Origin: Firmicutes bacterium HGW-Firmicutes-7
GTDB taxonomy: Bacteria > Bacillota > Clostridia > Lachnospirales > Vallitaleaceae
Length of the DNA: 64,000 nucleotides
Assembly (NCBI GenBank): GCA_002841375.1
Contig: PGZO01000004.1
Location: forward strand, 62,001 to 126,000
Direction of reading: 5' to 3'
The notes below the pieces were generated by a model that saw only the letters and a list, made by a program, of their open reading frames with translations, was not told the origin of the DNA and searched no databases. Shown in pieces: positions 25,074-33,792 of this stretch (its first letter is position 1; every line of letters starts with the position of its first letter). The translations under genes were made by a program, and so were the position numbers.

Positions 25074-26330
25074 ATGAGCATAGGATATGCGTGTCTAGCA
25101 GTTGGTGTTATAAATACAGAACTGAAAAATTGCATTATTAAAAATGCTAGTAATGATAAATTATTAGCATTAATTGATTACAATTTGAAATCTCTGGAAA
25201 ATATGATTGATTACAATGGTAGGAATAATATAAAACTATTTAGGATTAGTTCAAGTTTAATACCCTTTGGTTCAAGTGAAGTCAACAACCTTTTTTGGAG
25301 GGATATATTTTCAGATCAATTGAAAAAAATAGGAGATAAAATTCGAAACAGTGAGATGAGAGTTTCGATGCATCCAGGTCAGTATACTGTGTTGAATTCC
25401 CCTAAGATAGACGTGGTAAATAGAGCGATTGATGATTTGAATTATCACGCACAGGTATTAGATAGCTTCGGGTTAAACCCAGCGCATAAGATTGTATTGC
25501 ATATCGGTGGGGTGTATAATGAAAAGGAAAGGGCCATCAGAAGTTTTATAACGAATTTCAATGGGTTGGACGAAAAAGTGAAACAGCGCGTTGTTTTGGA
25601 GAATGATGACAAGTCTTACAATATTACTGATGTATTGGAAATTGGCACTTGTCTGAATGCACCGGTTGTTTTTGATAACTTGCATCATGAAATAAATTCT
25701 AACAATCAAAGAAAGAGTGATTACGACTGGATAAGAGAATGTAGAAAAACATGGAAAAAGAAAGATGGGGTTCAGAAAATTCATTATTCTCAGCAAAATC
25801 TATTAAAGAAACCTGGATCTCATTCAAGCACGATAAGAATCAATGAATTTTTGCACTTTTACGAAGGGCTAGAAACAAAAGATATAGATATAATGCTTGA
25901 AGTTAAGGACAAAAACCTCTCAGCTATCAAATGTATAAATTGCACAACACAGCAGGGTAAAATTAAAGTGCTAGAATTAGAATGGCGCAAATATAAGTAT
26001 AAGATTCTTGAAAATTCTCCCTTACACTATTTAGAAATACGCAAATTACTACGTAATAAAGACCAATATCCTGCAATTGATTTTTATAACTTATTAGAAA
26101 GTGCCTTGGAAAATGAAATGAGTGTTGGGAACTCAATCAATGCAGCACAACACATCTGGGGTTACTTTAAAGACGTAGCTTCTGAAAAAGAAAAAAAGCT
26201 TTTTTTAAAAAGTATCGAAGGGTATATCGAAGGGAAGACATCCTTAAAAGCGATTAAAAATATTTTGTGGAGAATGACAGTTCAATATAATGAAGCGTAC
26301 CTTCTAGATTCCTTATATTTTGCAATTTAA
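25074..26330 (+). CDS. uvsE: UV damage endonuclease UvsE fused to a DUF1722 domain
   Basis: This is a protein of about 418 residues. Residues 1 to about 300 form the UVDE TIM-barrel nuclease that nicks 5' of UV photoproducts and other lesions (MSIGYACLAVGV opening; FRISSSLIPFGSS; MHPGQYTVLNSPK; LHIGG; VLENDD; VVFDNLHHE). The remaining 115 residues match DUF1722, seen in the stretch NAAQHIWGYFKDVASEKEKK and the following YIEGKTSLKAIKNIL. DUF1722 otherwise occurs with DUF523 or beside photolyase genes. The frame is open further upstream, but AAGGAGAT sets the start at ATG 25074. The gene diverges from the BusR-like gene and stands alone. Confidence 0.88.
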   Translation: MSIGYACLAVGVINTELKNCIIKNASNDKLLALIDYNLKSLENMIDYNGRNNIKLFRISSSLIPFGSSEVNNLFWRDIFSDQLKKIGDKIRNSEMRVSMHPGQYTVLNSPKIDVVNRAIDDLNYHAQVLDSFGLNPAHKIVLHIGGVYNEKERAIRSFITNFNGLDEKVKQRVVLENDDKSYNITDVLEIGTCLNAPVVFDNLHHEINSNNQRKSDYDWIRECRKTWKKKDGVQKIHYSQQNLLKKPGSHSSTIRINEFLHFYEGLETKDIDIMLEVKDKNLSAIKCINCTTQQGKIKVLELEWRKYKYKILENSPLHYLEIRKLLRNKDQYPAIDFYNLLESALENEMSVGNSINAAQHIWGYFKDVASEKEKKLFLKSIEGYIEGKTSLKAIKNILWRMTVQYNEAYLLDSLYFAI

Positions 26331-26664
26331 TCTTATGAAAGAAAGGTTAGTAGAAAGAGGCATCGTCCTTTGGAAATTGATCGAGTTCATATAATTGGCA
26401 TAAGTATGTCTAAGTAAAAATAAGCTAGTACTGTAGTAGAATTCTTATATTCATATGGTATTAAAAGGATATGTGTGCGCCATCATTGCTATTAGTAAAA
26501 CTTTGTGATATTATGAAATAACACATGGTTTGGACGGAAAAGATATTTCAGCTTTTGTTTAAAAAATACACAAGCGAGGTGAAGCGAGCTGTGATAATAC
26601 ATTAGAATTTTGAGAAGGATAAAAAGTGAAGACAATTAAGTTTTTGTGAATTGGAGGTAAGAAG
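26331..26664. other. Intergenic region before the PocR kinase
   Basis: In 334 bases I find no coding frame, no strong hairpin and no good -35/-10 pair. A TATAAT at 26390-26395 has no matching -35. An ATG at 26336 starts only an 18-codon frame. GGAGG at 26653 is the ribosome site for the next gene. Confidence 0.5.
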
Positions 26665-28014
26665 ATGCCATCAACAATAAAAAATGACTACAAACAGACA
26701 CAACATATCCTAGCAGATGAGAGAGTTGAAGATGTCGATATTGAAAATAAGTTTAGTGATGACGAAGGCTATAATGAGCGTTTTGAGTTAAAAGAGCTTA
26801 TTGATTTAAAGCTGTTTAATGACATTCAAGAAGGGCTATCAAAGGTTACGGGATTAGCATTTGTTACCGTTGATTATAAGGGTGAACCTCTTACAAAAAG
26901 AACGATGTTTTCAGACTATTGCCGTACTCGTAGAAAAATAGATACATACAAAAAAGCTTGTTATTTATCAGATGCCCATGGAGGATTGGAGGCTGCCATT
27001 CGGGGCAAGCCATATATTTACCGTTGTCCAGGAGGTTTAATTGATTTTGCAGTGCCCATTGTTGTTAGAGGACAATATCTAGGTGCGGTTTTGTGCGGAC
27101 AAGCTAGATGTTCTGACAGTGAGCGTTTTGAAGATATAAATGAATTTATAAAAGCTGATCCTAAATGGAAAGATAACGAAGATTTGGCTGAAAAATATGA
27201 AAAAACTTTATATGTTGATTATGATAAAATTATTTCTGTAGCTGATTTGGTCTATTTGGTTATTAATCAATTAGTTGAAAAAGAAGCAATTAATATCATT
27301 CAAGAAGAACTCAATCGTCAAAGCCTTCAATTAGCGGTTGAAAAAAGAGCGCGTTTGGAGATTGAAAAGGAGCTGAAGGATGCTGAACTGAAAGCACTTA
27401 AAGCCCAAATGAATCCTCATTTTATGTTTAATGTATTAAGCTCCATCAGTAACCTAGCGATGGTAGAAGGTGCAAAGCAAACGGAGGAAATGTCATATTT
27501 ATTTTCTTATTTGCTAAGATATAATATTGAAAATGGTGATAAAGAGGTGTTCTTAAAAGAAGATATTGAGAATATAGAAAGATATTTAAAGGTTCAAAAA
27601 ATAAGATTTGGGGATAAGTTGAATTATGATATTTATATGTCAGAGGAGATAGATACGCAAAAGATTCCACCTTTTGTCATACAAACATTTATTGAAAATG
27701 CTGTAAATCATGGCATTGTACCAAAGGAAGGTTCTGGAACAGTGACCGTTGAAGTGTTTCTGGAAAAGGAAAATGTTGTTATTAAGGTAGAAGATGATGG
27801 AGTAGGAATGTCACAAAGGGCTTTACGTAAAGTATTTTTATTAAATCAAGAAAACTATGAAGGTAATTCTTTAGGTATTGGCATTCAAAACACAAGAAAA
27901 CGATTGATAAATAATTATGGCCAAGAATACGATGTTGAGATCAATAGCAGAGAACATGTTGGAACGTCGGTTATTATCAAAATCCCAGAGCATTTTGACG
28001 AAAGGGTTAGTTAA
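26665..28014 (+). CDS. PocR-domain sensor histidine kinase
   Basis: This 449-residue cytoplasmic kinase has no membrane segment. Residues about 40-205 form a PocR ligand-sensing domain, with its cysteines in SDYCRTRR, KKACYLSD, YRCPGGLIDFAVPI and VLCGQARC. A coiled coil spans about 210-245, and a LytS-type kinase region carries the phospho-acceptor His252 in AQMNPHFMFNVLSS, followed by the ATPase boxes ENAVNHGI and DDGVGMS. PocR controls propanediol and B12 genes in Salmonella as an AraC protein with a PocR domain; here the domain is split off onto a kinase. The next gene, its response regulator, starts at the adjacent base. It probably senses 1,2-propanediol or a similar polyol. Confidence 0.9.
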   Translation: MPSTIKNDYKQTQHILADERVEDVDIENKFSDDEGYNERFELKELIDLKLFNDIQEGLSKVTGLAFVTVDYKGEPLTKRTMFSDYCRTRRKIDTYKKACYLSDAHGGLEAAIRGKPYIYRCPGGLIDFAVPIVVRGQYLGAVLCGQARCSDSERFEDINEFIKADPKWKDNEDLAEKYEKTLYVDYDKIISVADLVYLVINQLVEKEAINIIQEELNRQSLQLAVEKRARLEIEKELKDAELKALKAQMNPHFMFNVLSSISNLAMVEGAKQTEEMSYLFSYLLRYNIENGDKEVFLKEDIENIERYLKVQKIRFGDKLNYDIYMSEEIDTQKIPPFVIQTFIENAVNHGIVPKEGSGTVTVEVFLEKENVVIKVEDDGVGMSQRALRKVFLLNQENYEGNSLGIGIQNTRKRLINNYGQEYDVEINSREHVGTSVIIKIPEHFDERVS

Positions 28015-29016
28015 ATGTATAAAGTACTCATAGTTGATGATGAATATTTAATGAGAAAGGCTCTGCGTATAGTTATTACAGAAGTAGAAGGTTTTGAGAT
28101 TATAGGTGAAGCAGAAAGTGGATTAGAGGCATTAAAGCTTTCAGAGGAGTTATTGCCAGATATCATCTTTATGGATATTAAAATTCCAAGTATTAATGGA
28201 TTAGATGTAAGTAAAACAATTAAGAAGAAAACGCCCAATACTTCCATTATCGTATTAACTGCGCATAGTGATTTTCAATATGCTCAAATGGCCATACAAA
28301 TAGGCGTTGATGAATATTTATTAAAGCCATGCTCTTTTGACAAAATAAGAGAAATATTATATAAATATAAAGAGAGCCATGTTGAAAAAAACGCACATTC
28401 GTTTGAACTCATAAAACATTTATCTGAAAATGATTTTGAAAAAATATATGTGACGATTCATATGGTTATTAGCAACATCTTCAAACAAACAAATAATCAA
28501 GATGTTATATACAGAGAACTTAAGGGAATGCTTTCTGATGCATTAGATTTGATTCCTTGCATGGATAAGCATTATCGTGACAACTATGAAAAAAAATTTC
28601 AAATTAATGAAGGCATTTGTATGGATGCTGTTTTGGCAGAGTTTTGGCTCTTTGACTTAGTAGATGAGGTATTTAAACAAAAAAGCATTCAAAATTATTC
28701 CCAGCTCATAAAGGTATTTGAGTATCTTGAGGATAATATGAAAAAAGAAGTGAATTTACAGTCGGCAGCAACTTATTCTGAGGTAAGTCTTAGTTATCTA
28801 AGTAGGTTGTTTAAAAAAGAATTTGGAATTAATTTTACCAATTATATTAGTGTTAAGAAAGTTACAAAATCAAAGAAGCTATTGAAAGAAAATGCTATGA
28901 GTATTGCTGATGTAGCTTTTGAACTGGGATATAATGAGTCCAGTTATTTCTGCAAAGTTTTTAAGGGAATTGAGGGAATTACACCTACACAATATAGAGA
29001 AAATCTTAAAAAATAA
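28015..29016 (+). CDS. Response regulator with AraC-type DNA-binding domain
   Basis: This 333-residue protein has a receiver domain at residues 1-120, with Asp8, Asp9 and the phosphorylation site Asp54 in IIFMDIKIP and Lys104 in LLKPCSF. A middle segment of about 100 residues follows, then a C-terminal AraC pair of helix-turn-helices (residues about 235-330: VSLSYLSRLFKKEFG and IADVAFELGYNESSYFCKVFKG). It is translated directly after the kinase. By position it should activate the downstream BMC operon in response to the PocR kinase. The binding sites are not evident. Confidence 0.9.
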   Translation: MYKVLIVDDEYLMRKALRIVITEVEGFEIIGEAESGLEALKLSEELLPDIIFMDIKIPSINGLDVSKTIKKKTPNTSIIVLTAHSDFQYAQMAIQIGVDEYLLKPCSFDKIREILYKYKESHVEKNAHSFELIKHLSENDFEKIYVTIHMVISNIFKQTNNQDVIYRELKGMLSDALDLIPCMDKHYRDNYEKKFQINEGICMDAVLAEFWLFDLVDEVFKQKSIQNYSQLIKVFEYLEDNMKKEVNLQSAATYSEVSLSYLSRLFKKEFGINFTNYISVKKVTKSKKLLKENAMSIADVAFELGYNESSYFCKVFKGIEGITPTQYRENLKK

Positions 29017-29059
29017 AATGAGAAATGCAAGTCATGTGTTATTAGGTTGTCGACAAAGA

Positions 29060-29155
29060 GGCTATACTATGTGTTTTTTTCGCTCCGACACGCGTCCATG
29101 CGTGTAAGTCGCGCCGTTCCGCATCCTGCTGCACTATCAAACACATAGTATAGCC
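29060..29155. repeat. GC-rich inverted-repeat element (MITE-like or REP-like)
   Basis: GGCTATACTATGTGTTT at 29060-29076 is a perfect 17-bp inverted repeat of 29139-29155. CAAAG at the outer edges extends the pairing with a small bulge. The 60-base interior is much richer in G and C than its surroundings and contains its own hairpin (ACACGC with GCGTGT near 29089-29105). It lies between the response regulator and the BMC operon. There is no coding capacity, so it looks like a mobile or REP-type hairpin element. Only one copy is present in this window. Confidence 0.6.
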
Positions 29156-29260
29156 CCTTTGCCTCTGTATCGTAAGCTTTATGAAAAAAACATTTATTAT
29201 AGGAATTTTATTGCTTGTTTCCAACCTGGGAGCAAGCTTTTCTGTTTTTAGCATCCGTGT

Positions 29261-29302
29261 TAACCCCAAGTTGTATATTTAACAACTTGGGGTTAGTTTT
29301 TG
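29261..29302 (+). terminator. Strong terminator ahead of the BMC operon
   Basis: TAACCCCAAGTTGT at 29261-29274 pairs with ACAACTTGGGGTTA at 29282-29295, followed by GTTTTTG. It separates the two-component genes from the BMC operon, so the latter needs its own promoter. Confidence 0.9.
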
Positions 29303-29820
29303 TTGAAGGAAATGTATTAATAACTGGATATGACCGTGGCTTGTACAAGGATAGAGCAAGATTTTATAATCATAAAGTGATTTTGGACGAATATTCAATG
29401 AACAGCTAAAGGAGATGAACAAAATTTTACAACGAATTAAGAAGCTTAAGGATACAGCCTTTTATAATGCGTACGATCAATAGGAATAACCATATTTGTT
29501 CAGAAAGGGTGGTTTAATATACCAATAAATATTAGATTTTACTAAAGTGTATGGGGATTTTTATCTGTAACAACAAAAGAGATTATGCAATACATAAAAA
29601 TATTATCATGCTTTGTACAAATTTTTGTTACTTATTTTCGGGTAAAAACCTTAATATAGAGAGCGTAATGAAAAATAAAAAAGTTTTTGAACACAATTCT
29701 TTAGAGGAGGAAAGATTGGGCTTATTATCCAAGACAAATTTCCTGCTTTTAAAGAGACTTCTAGTGTATGAGTAACTTGAATTAAGGTAAAACACCAATA
29801 AGGTAAAAGGAGGAAAAAAG
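29303..29820. other. Long leader or intergenic region before pduA
   Basis: This 518-base stretch has no convincing coding frame. A 74-codon frame at 29551-29775 lacks a ribosome site and resembles nothing. It must hold the BMC promoter, but I cannot point to a good -35/-10 pair. The word CTTGAATTAAGG at 29776-29787 recurs at 45813-45824 before the PocR chemoreceptor gene. AAGGTAAAA is present twice near the pduA ribosome site. Confidence 0.4.
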
Positions 29821-30102
29821 ATGTCACAAGAAGCTTTAGGAATGATTGAAACAAAGGGCCTTGTAGGGGCAATTGAGGCTGCAGATGCAATGGTAAAGTC
29901 AGCAAACGTGGAATTAGTTGGGTACGAAAAAATCGGTTCAGGGTTGGTTACTGTTATGGTAAGAGGCGATGTAGGAGCTGTTAAAGCAGCTACAGATGCA
30001 GGAGCTGCAGCAGCTGAAAAAGTTGGACAGATAATTTCAACACATGTAATACCAAGACCACATCCAGATGTAGAAAAAATGATATCACCTGAAAAAAAGT
30101 AG
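29821..30102 (+). CDS. pduA: BMC hexameric shell protein PduA/PduJ-like
   Basis: This is a 93-residue single-domain BMC-H protein, the main facet tile of the shell. Visible features are [21 protein letters not shown] at the start, the pore-lining loop [21 protein letters not shown] near residues 37-57, and [12 protein letters not shown] at the C-terminus. The KIGSG pore is that of PduA, which passes diols and holds back aldehyde. A second, nearly identical protein is encoded at 36954. GGAGG precedes the ATG. It is the first gene of the operon. Confidence 0.96.
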   Translation: MSQEALGMIETKGLVGAIEAADAMVKSANVELVGYEKIGSGLVTVMVRGDVGAVKAATDAGAAAAEKVGQIISTHVIPRPHPDVEKMISPEKK

Positions 30103-30117
30103 AAGGAGGTTTAAAAA

Positions 30118-30903
30118 ATGGAAGATAAAGTAATGGAAAAAGTAATGGAAGAAGTAATGAAAAAATTAGGCAAGGAAACAGAAGCACCGGCAGCAGCAGC
30201 TAAGAAAATTAGTAGTGCTGGAATTACAGAATTTGTTGGAACTGCTATTGGGGATACATTAGGACTAGTAATCGCTAATATAGACCATACATTACATAGC
30301 TTTATGAAATTAGATCCTAAGTATAAATCAATTGGGATCGTTGGCGCAAGAACGGGTGCAGGCCCTCATGTTATGGCAGCAGATGAAGCAGTAAAAGCAA
30401 CAAACACAGAAATTATATCTATTGAATTGCCTAGAGACACGAAAGGCGGAGCAGGACATGGTTGCTTAATTTTGTTTGGAGCTGAAGATGTATCTGATGC
30501 AAGACGTGCGGTAGAAGTTTGCCTTAAAGAATTAGATAGAACTTTTGGAGATGTATATGCAAATGGTGCGGGTCATATTGAACTTCAATATACAGCTAGA
30601 GCTAGTTACGCATGTAATAAAGCTTTTGGCGCACCAATTGGAAAAGCATTTGGATTAATTGTTGGGGCACCGGCAGCGATTGGCGTAATAACTGCAGATA
30701 CAGCTATCAAAGCAGCTAACGTTGATATCGTAGGATATGCTTCACCTTCAACTACATCTTACTCAAACGAAGCTATATTATTTATTAGTGGAGATTCAGG
30801 TGCAGTTAGACAGTCTATACTAGCAGCTAAAGACGTTGGCGTAAAACTTTTAGAAGTTTTAGGAAACGAAGCGGCTCCATCTGTTACAACGCCATACATT
30901 TAA
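30118..30903 (+). CDS. pduB: BMC tandem shell protein PduB
   Basis: This 261-residue trimer-forming BMC-T protein has two fused BMC domains (residues about 45-150 and 155-250), with GIVGARTGAGPHVMAADEAVK and SACNK/GLIVGAPAAIGVITADTAIKAANVD type segments. The N-terminal extension MEDKVMEKVMEEVMKKLG is a short amphipathic helix of the kind that ties PduB to the enzyme core. AAGGAGG precedes the ATG. It lies between pduA and pduC, the standard order. Confidence 0.95.
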   Translation: MEDKVMEKVMEEVMKKLGKETEAPAAAAKKISSAGITEFVGTAIGDTLGLVIANIDHTLHSFMKLDPKYKSIGIVGARTGAGPHVMAADEAVKATNTEIISIELPRDTKGGAGHGCLILFGAEDVSDARRAVEVCLKELDRTFGDVYANGAGHIELQYTARASYACNKAFGAPIGKAFGLIVGAPAAIGVITADTAIKAANVDIVGYASPSTTSYSNEAILFISGDSGAVRQSILAAKDVGVKLLEVLGNEAAPSVTTPYI

Positions 30904-30925
30904 AGAATAATAAGGAGGGTACGAC

Positions 30926-32590
30926 ATGAAATCCAAACGCTTTCAAGTATTGTCAGAAAGACCAGTTAACAAGGATGGATTCGTAAAAGAGTGGCCCGAA
31001 GTTGGCTTAATCGCAATGAACTCACCTTACGATCCAAAACCAAGTGTTAAATTAGAAAATGGAGTAATTGTAGAATTGGACGGAAAGAAAAGAGCTGACT
31101 TTGACTTGCTCGATACTTTTATCGCAGATTACTCGATTAATAAAGAAAATACAGAAAAAGTAATGGCAATGGATTCTCTTAAATTAGCGCACATGCTGGC
31201 TGATATTAATGTAGGAAGAGATGAACTTGTAAAATTAACAACAGCAATGACACCTGCTAAGGTTGTTGAAATTGTTGGACATATGAATGTTTTAGAATTG
31301 ATGATGGCCTTGACAAAGATGAGAGCTAGAAAAACGCCTTCAAACCAATGCCATGTTACCAACTTAAAAGACAATCCTATTCAAATTGCCGCAGATGCTG
31401 CAGAAGCTGCACTTAGAGGCTTTGATGAACAAGAAACAACAGTTGGTATTGCAAGATATGCACCTTTTAATGCATTAGCATTATTGGTAGGCGCTCAAGT
31501 AGGAAGACCAGGTATATTAACTCAATGTGCAGTTGAAGAAGCAACAGAGTTAATTCTCGGTATGAGAGGACTTACTGCCTATGCTGAAACAGTTTCTGTA
31601 TATGGTACAGAACAAGTTTTCATTGATGGTGACGATACGCCATGGTCAAAATCCTTCCTAGCTTCTGCATATGCATCTAGAGGATTAAAAATGAGATATA
31701 CATCTGGTACAGGTTCAGAAGTATTAATGGGATACGCTGAAAAGAAATCTATGTTATATCTTGAAGCAAGATGTATATTTGTAACAAAAGGTGCTGGTGT
31801 ACAAGGGCTTCAAAATGGTTCTATCTCTTGTATAGGTGTACCAGGTGGTGTACCAGGTGGTATAAGAGCGGTTCTTGCTGAAAACGTTATTACAACTATG
31901 ATGGATCTTGAAGTTGCTTCAGGTAACGATCAAACTTTCTCTCATTCAGATATTAGAAGAACAGCTAGAACTTTAATGCAAATGATTCCTGGAACTGACT
32001 TCATATTCTCAGGTTATTCAGCAACACCTAACTATGACAATATGTTTGCAGGATCGAACTTTGATGCAGATGATTATGATGACTATAACATTCTTCAAAG
32101 AGATTTAAAGGTTGATGGTGGTCTTAGACCAGTATTAGAAGAAGAAGTTGTTAAAGTAAGAAATAAAGCTGCAAAAGTTCTTCAATGTGTGTTTAAAGAA
32201 TTAGACCTTACAGTTATTACTGATGAAGAAGTTGAAGCTGCAACTTATGCACATGGTTCAAAGGATATGCCAGACAGAAATGTGGTAGATGATTTAAATT
32301 CTACAGAGGACATGATGAAACGAGGCATTACTGGAATTGATGTAGTTAAAGCTATTAAAAAGAGTGGATATGATGATTTGGCTGAAAGCCTTCTCGGTAT
32401 GTTAAAGCTAAGAGTTTCAGGAGACCATCTTCATACTTCAGCTATTATTGATTCAAACTTCCATGTAATTAGTGCTGTAAACGATAAGAATGATTATAGA
32501 GGACCAGGAACTGGATATGCAATGTCAGAAGCAAGATGGAATGAAGTTCAAGACATTCCTAATGCAATTGATGCGGCAGATTATAAATAA
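30926..32590 (+). CDS. pduC: B12-dependent diol dehydratase, large subunit PduC
   Basis: This is the catalytic subunit of adenosylcobalamin-dependent propanediol (or glycerol) dehydratase, which turns 1,2-propanediol into propionaldehyde. Its 554 residues equal the usual length. Typical segments include the opening [21 protein letters not shown], the substrate and potassium region around [11 protein letters not shown], and [21 protein letters not shown]. Choosing between propanediol and glycerol dehydratase is not safe from sequence. The shell context favours propanediol or another vicinal diol. pduD follows after 16 bases. Confidence 0.95.
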   Translation: MKSKRFQVLSERPVNKDGFVKEWPEVGLIAMNSPYDPKPSVKLENGVIVELDGKKRADFDLLDTFIADYSINKENTEKVMAMDSLKLAHMLADINVGRDELVKLTTAMTPAKVVEIVGHMNVLELMMALTKMRARKTPSNQCHVTNLKDNPIQIAADAAEAALRGFDEQETTVGIARYAPFNALALLVGAQVGRPGILTQCAVEEATELILGMRGLTAYAETVSVYGTEQVFIDGDDTPWSKSFLASAYASRGLKMRYTSGTGSEVLMGYAEKKSMLYLEARCIFVTKGAGVQGLQNGSISCIGVPGGVPGGIRAVLAENVITTMMDLEVASGNDQTFSHSDIRRTARTLMQMIPGTDFIFSGYSATPNYDNMFAGSNFDADDYDDYNILQRDLKVDGGLRPVLEEEVVKVRNKAAKVLQCVFKELDLTVITDEEVEAATYAHGSKDMPDRNVVDDLNSTEDMMKRGITGIDVVKAIKKSGYDDLAESLLGMLKLRVSGDHLHTSAIIDSNFHVISAVNDKNDYRGPGTGYAMSEARWNEVQDIPNAIDAADYK

Positions 32591-32606
32591 GAGAGGAGGC
32601 ATATCG

Positions 32607-33251
32607 ATGGAGATCAATGAAAAAGTATTAAAAAGTATTATTGAAGAAGTTCTTCAAAATTTAAAGGTACAAGAGTCTGGGATTACTACTTCAAACGATG
32701 TAGCTGATTTGAAATTATCTTCTGTTGGACCAGCAGCTGTTGGAAAAAGAAAAGATGAAGTTATTATAGGGATTGCTCCTGCATTTGGAGAATATCAAAC
32801 TAAAACAATAACCAAGATACCTCATGGGAAAGTATTGAAAGAGATCATGGCAGGTATTGAAGAAGAAGGATTAGTACCTAGAGTAATAAGAGTACTTAGA
32901 ACATCTGATGTTTCGTTTATTGCACATAATGCTGCAACTTTAAGCGGTTCAGGCATTGGTATCGGAATTCAATCTAAAGGAACAACAGTTATTCATCAAA
33001 AGGATTTATTGCCTTTGAGTAATGTAGAATTATTTCCACAAGCGCCATTAATTACCCTAGACGTTTATAGAGCGATTGGAAGAAATGCAGCTAAATATGC
33101 AAAGGGTGAATCCCCAAGTCCAGTACCTACTATGAATGATCAAATGGCAAGACCTAAATATCAGGCAATTGCCGCTCTGCTTCATATAAAAGAAACAGAA
33201 CACGTTAAGCAAGATGCTCCGGCTGAAGAGCTTAAAGTAATATTCGAATAA
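32607..33251 (+). CDS. pduD: Diol dehydratase medium subunit PduD
   Basis: This is the 214-residue medium subunit of the dehydratase. GAGAGGAGG at 32591-32599 sets the start at ATG 32607, although the frame is open upstream inside pduC. The first 20 residues ([18 protein letters not shown]) form an amphipathic helix like the encapsulation peptide of Salmonella PduD. The body has [34 protein letters not shown] and [18 protein letters not shown], which help bind the cobalamin. Confidence 0.94.
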   Translation: MEINEKVLKSIIEEVLQNLKVQESGITTSNDVADLKLSSVGPAAVGKRKDEVIIGIAPAFGEYQTKTITKIPHGKVLKEIMAGIEEEGLVPRVIRVLRTSDVSFIAHNAATLSGSGIGIGIQSKGTTVIHQKDLLPLSNVELFPQAPLITLDVYRAIGRNAAKYAKGESPSPVPTMNDQMARPKYQAIAALLHIKETEHVKQDAPAEELKVIFE

Positions 33252-33264
33252 GGAGGAGGTTTAA

Positions 33265-33774
33265 ATGATGGACAATGCTGTTCTCGAGAAAATGATAAAA
33301 GAAGTTATGAGCTCAATGAATAAAGAAGATTCCTATACATCTAAAACAGAAAGTGCTCCAGGTGCAAGGATGACAGAGGCTAATTATCCTCTTAGTGAAA
33401 AAATGGGAAAAACCATAAAAGCACCTACTGGAAAGACATTAGATGAAATTACAATTGAAGGTGTTATGAATGGGACTATTACTGCAAATGACGTAAAAAT
33501 TGCTCCAGAAACATTAGAAATGCAAGCGCAGGTTGCTGAATCTGTTGGAAGAGATGCATTTGCTAGAAACCTTAGAAGAGCTGCAGAATTAATTGCTGTT
33601 CCTGATGCAAGGGTGCTTGAAATTTATAATGCGCTAAGACCTTATAGATCTACTAAAGCAGAATTGTTAGAAATAGCAGATGAACTTGAATCAAAGTATT
33701 GCTGTAAAATCAACAGTGCCTTTGTAAGGGAAGCAGCTATGTTATATGAAAGCAGAGGAAGGCTTAAAAAGTAA
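33265..33774 (+). CDS. pduE: Diol dehydratase small subunit PduE
   Basis: This is the 169-residue small subunit. The first 20 residues (DNAVLEKMIKEVMSSMN) form another amphipathic, encapsulation-type helix. The body contains APTGKTLDEITIEGVMNG and GRDAFARNLRRAAELIAVPDARVLEIYNALRPYR-type sequence, conserved in the family. AGGAGGAGG precedes the ATG; a second ATG follows one codon later. It completes the C-D-E enzyme. Confidence 0.94.
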   Translation: MMDNAVLEKMIKEVMSSMNKEDSYTSKTESAPGARMTEANYPLSEKMGKTIKAPTGKTLDEITIEGVMNGTITANDVKIAPETLEMQAQVAESVGRDAFARNLRRAAELIAVPDARVLEIYNALRPYRSTKAELLEIADELESKYCCKINSAFVREAAMLYESRGRLKK

Positions 33775-33792
33775 TATCTGGAGGGATTTTTT

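Noticed and set aside
29181-29282. Short frame starting MKKTFIIGILLLVSNLG, resembling a signal peptide
   Set aside because: Only about 33 codons, no ribosome site, and it runs into a strong terminator hairpin. It could be a gene remnant, but this cannot be supported.
29551-29775. Open frame of 74 codons before pduA
   Set aside because: No ribosome binding site, no resemblance to any protein, and biased toward AT-rich codons expected by chance.
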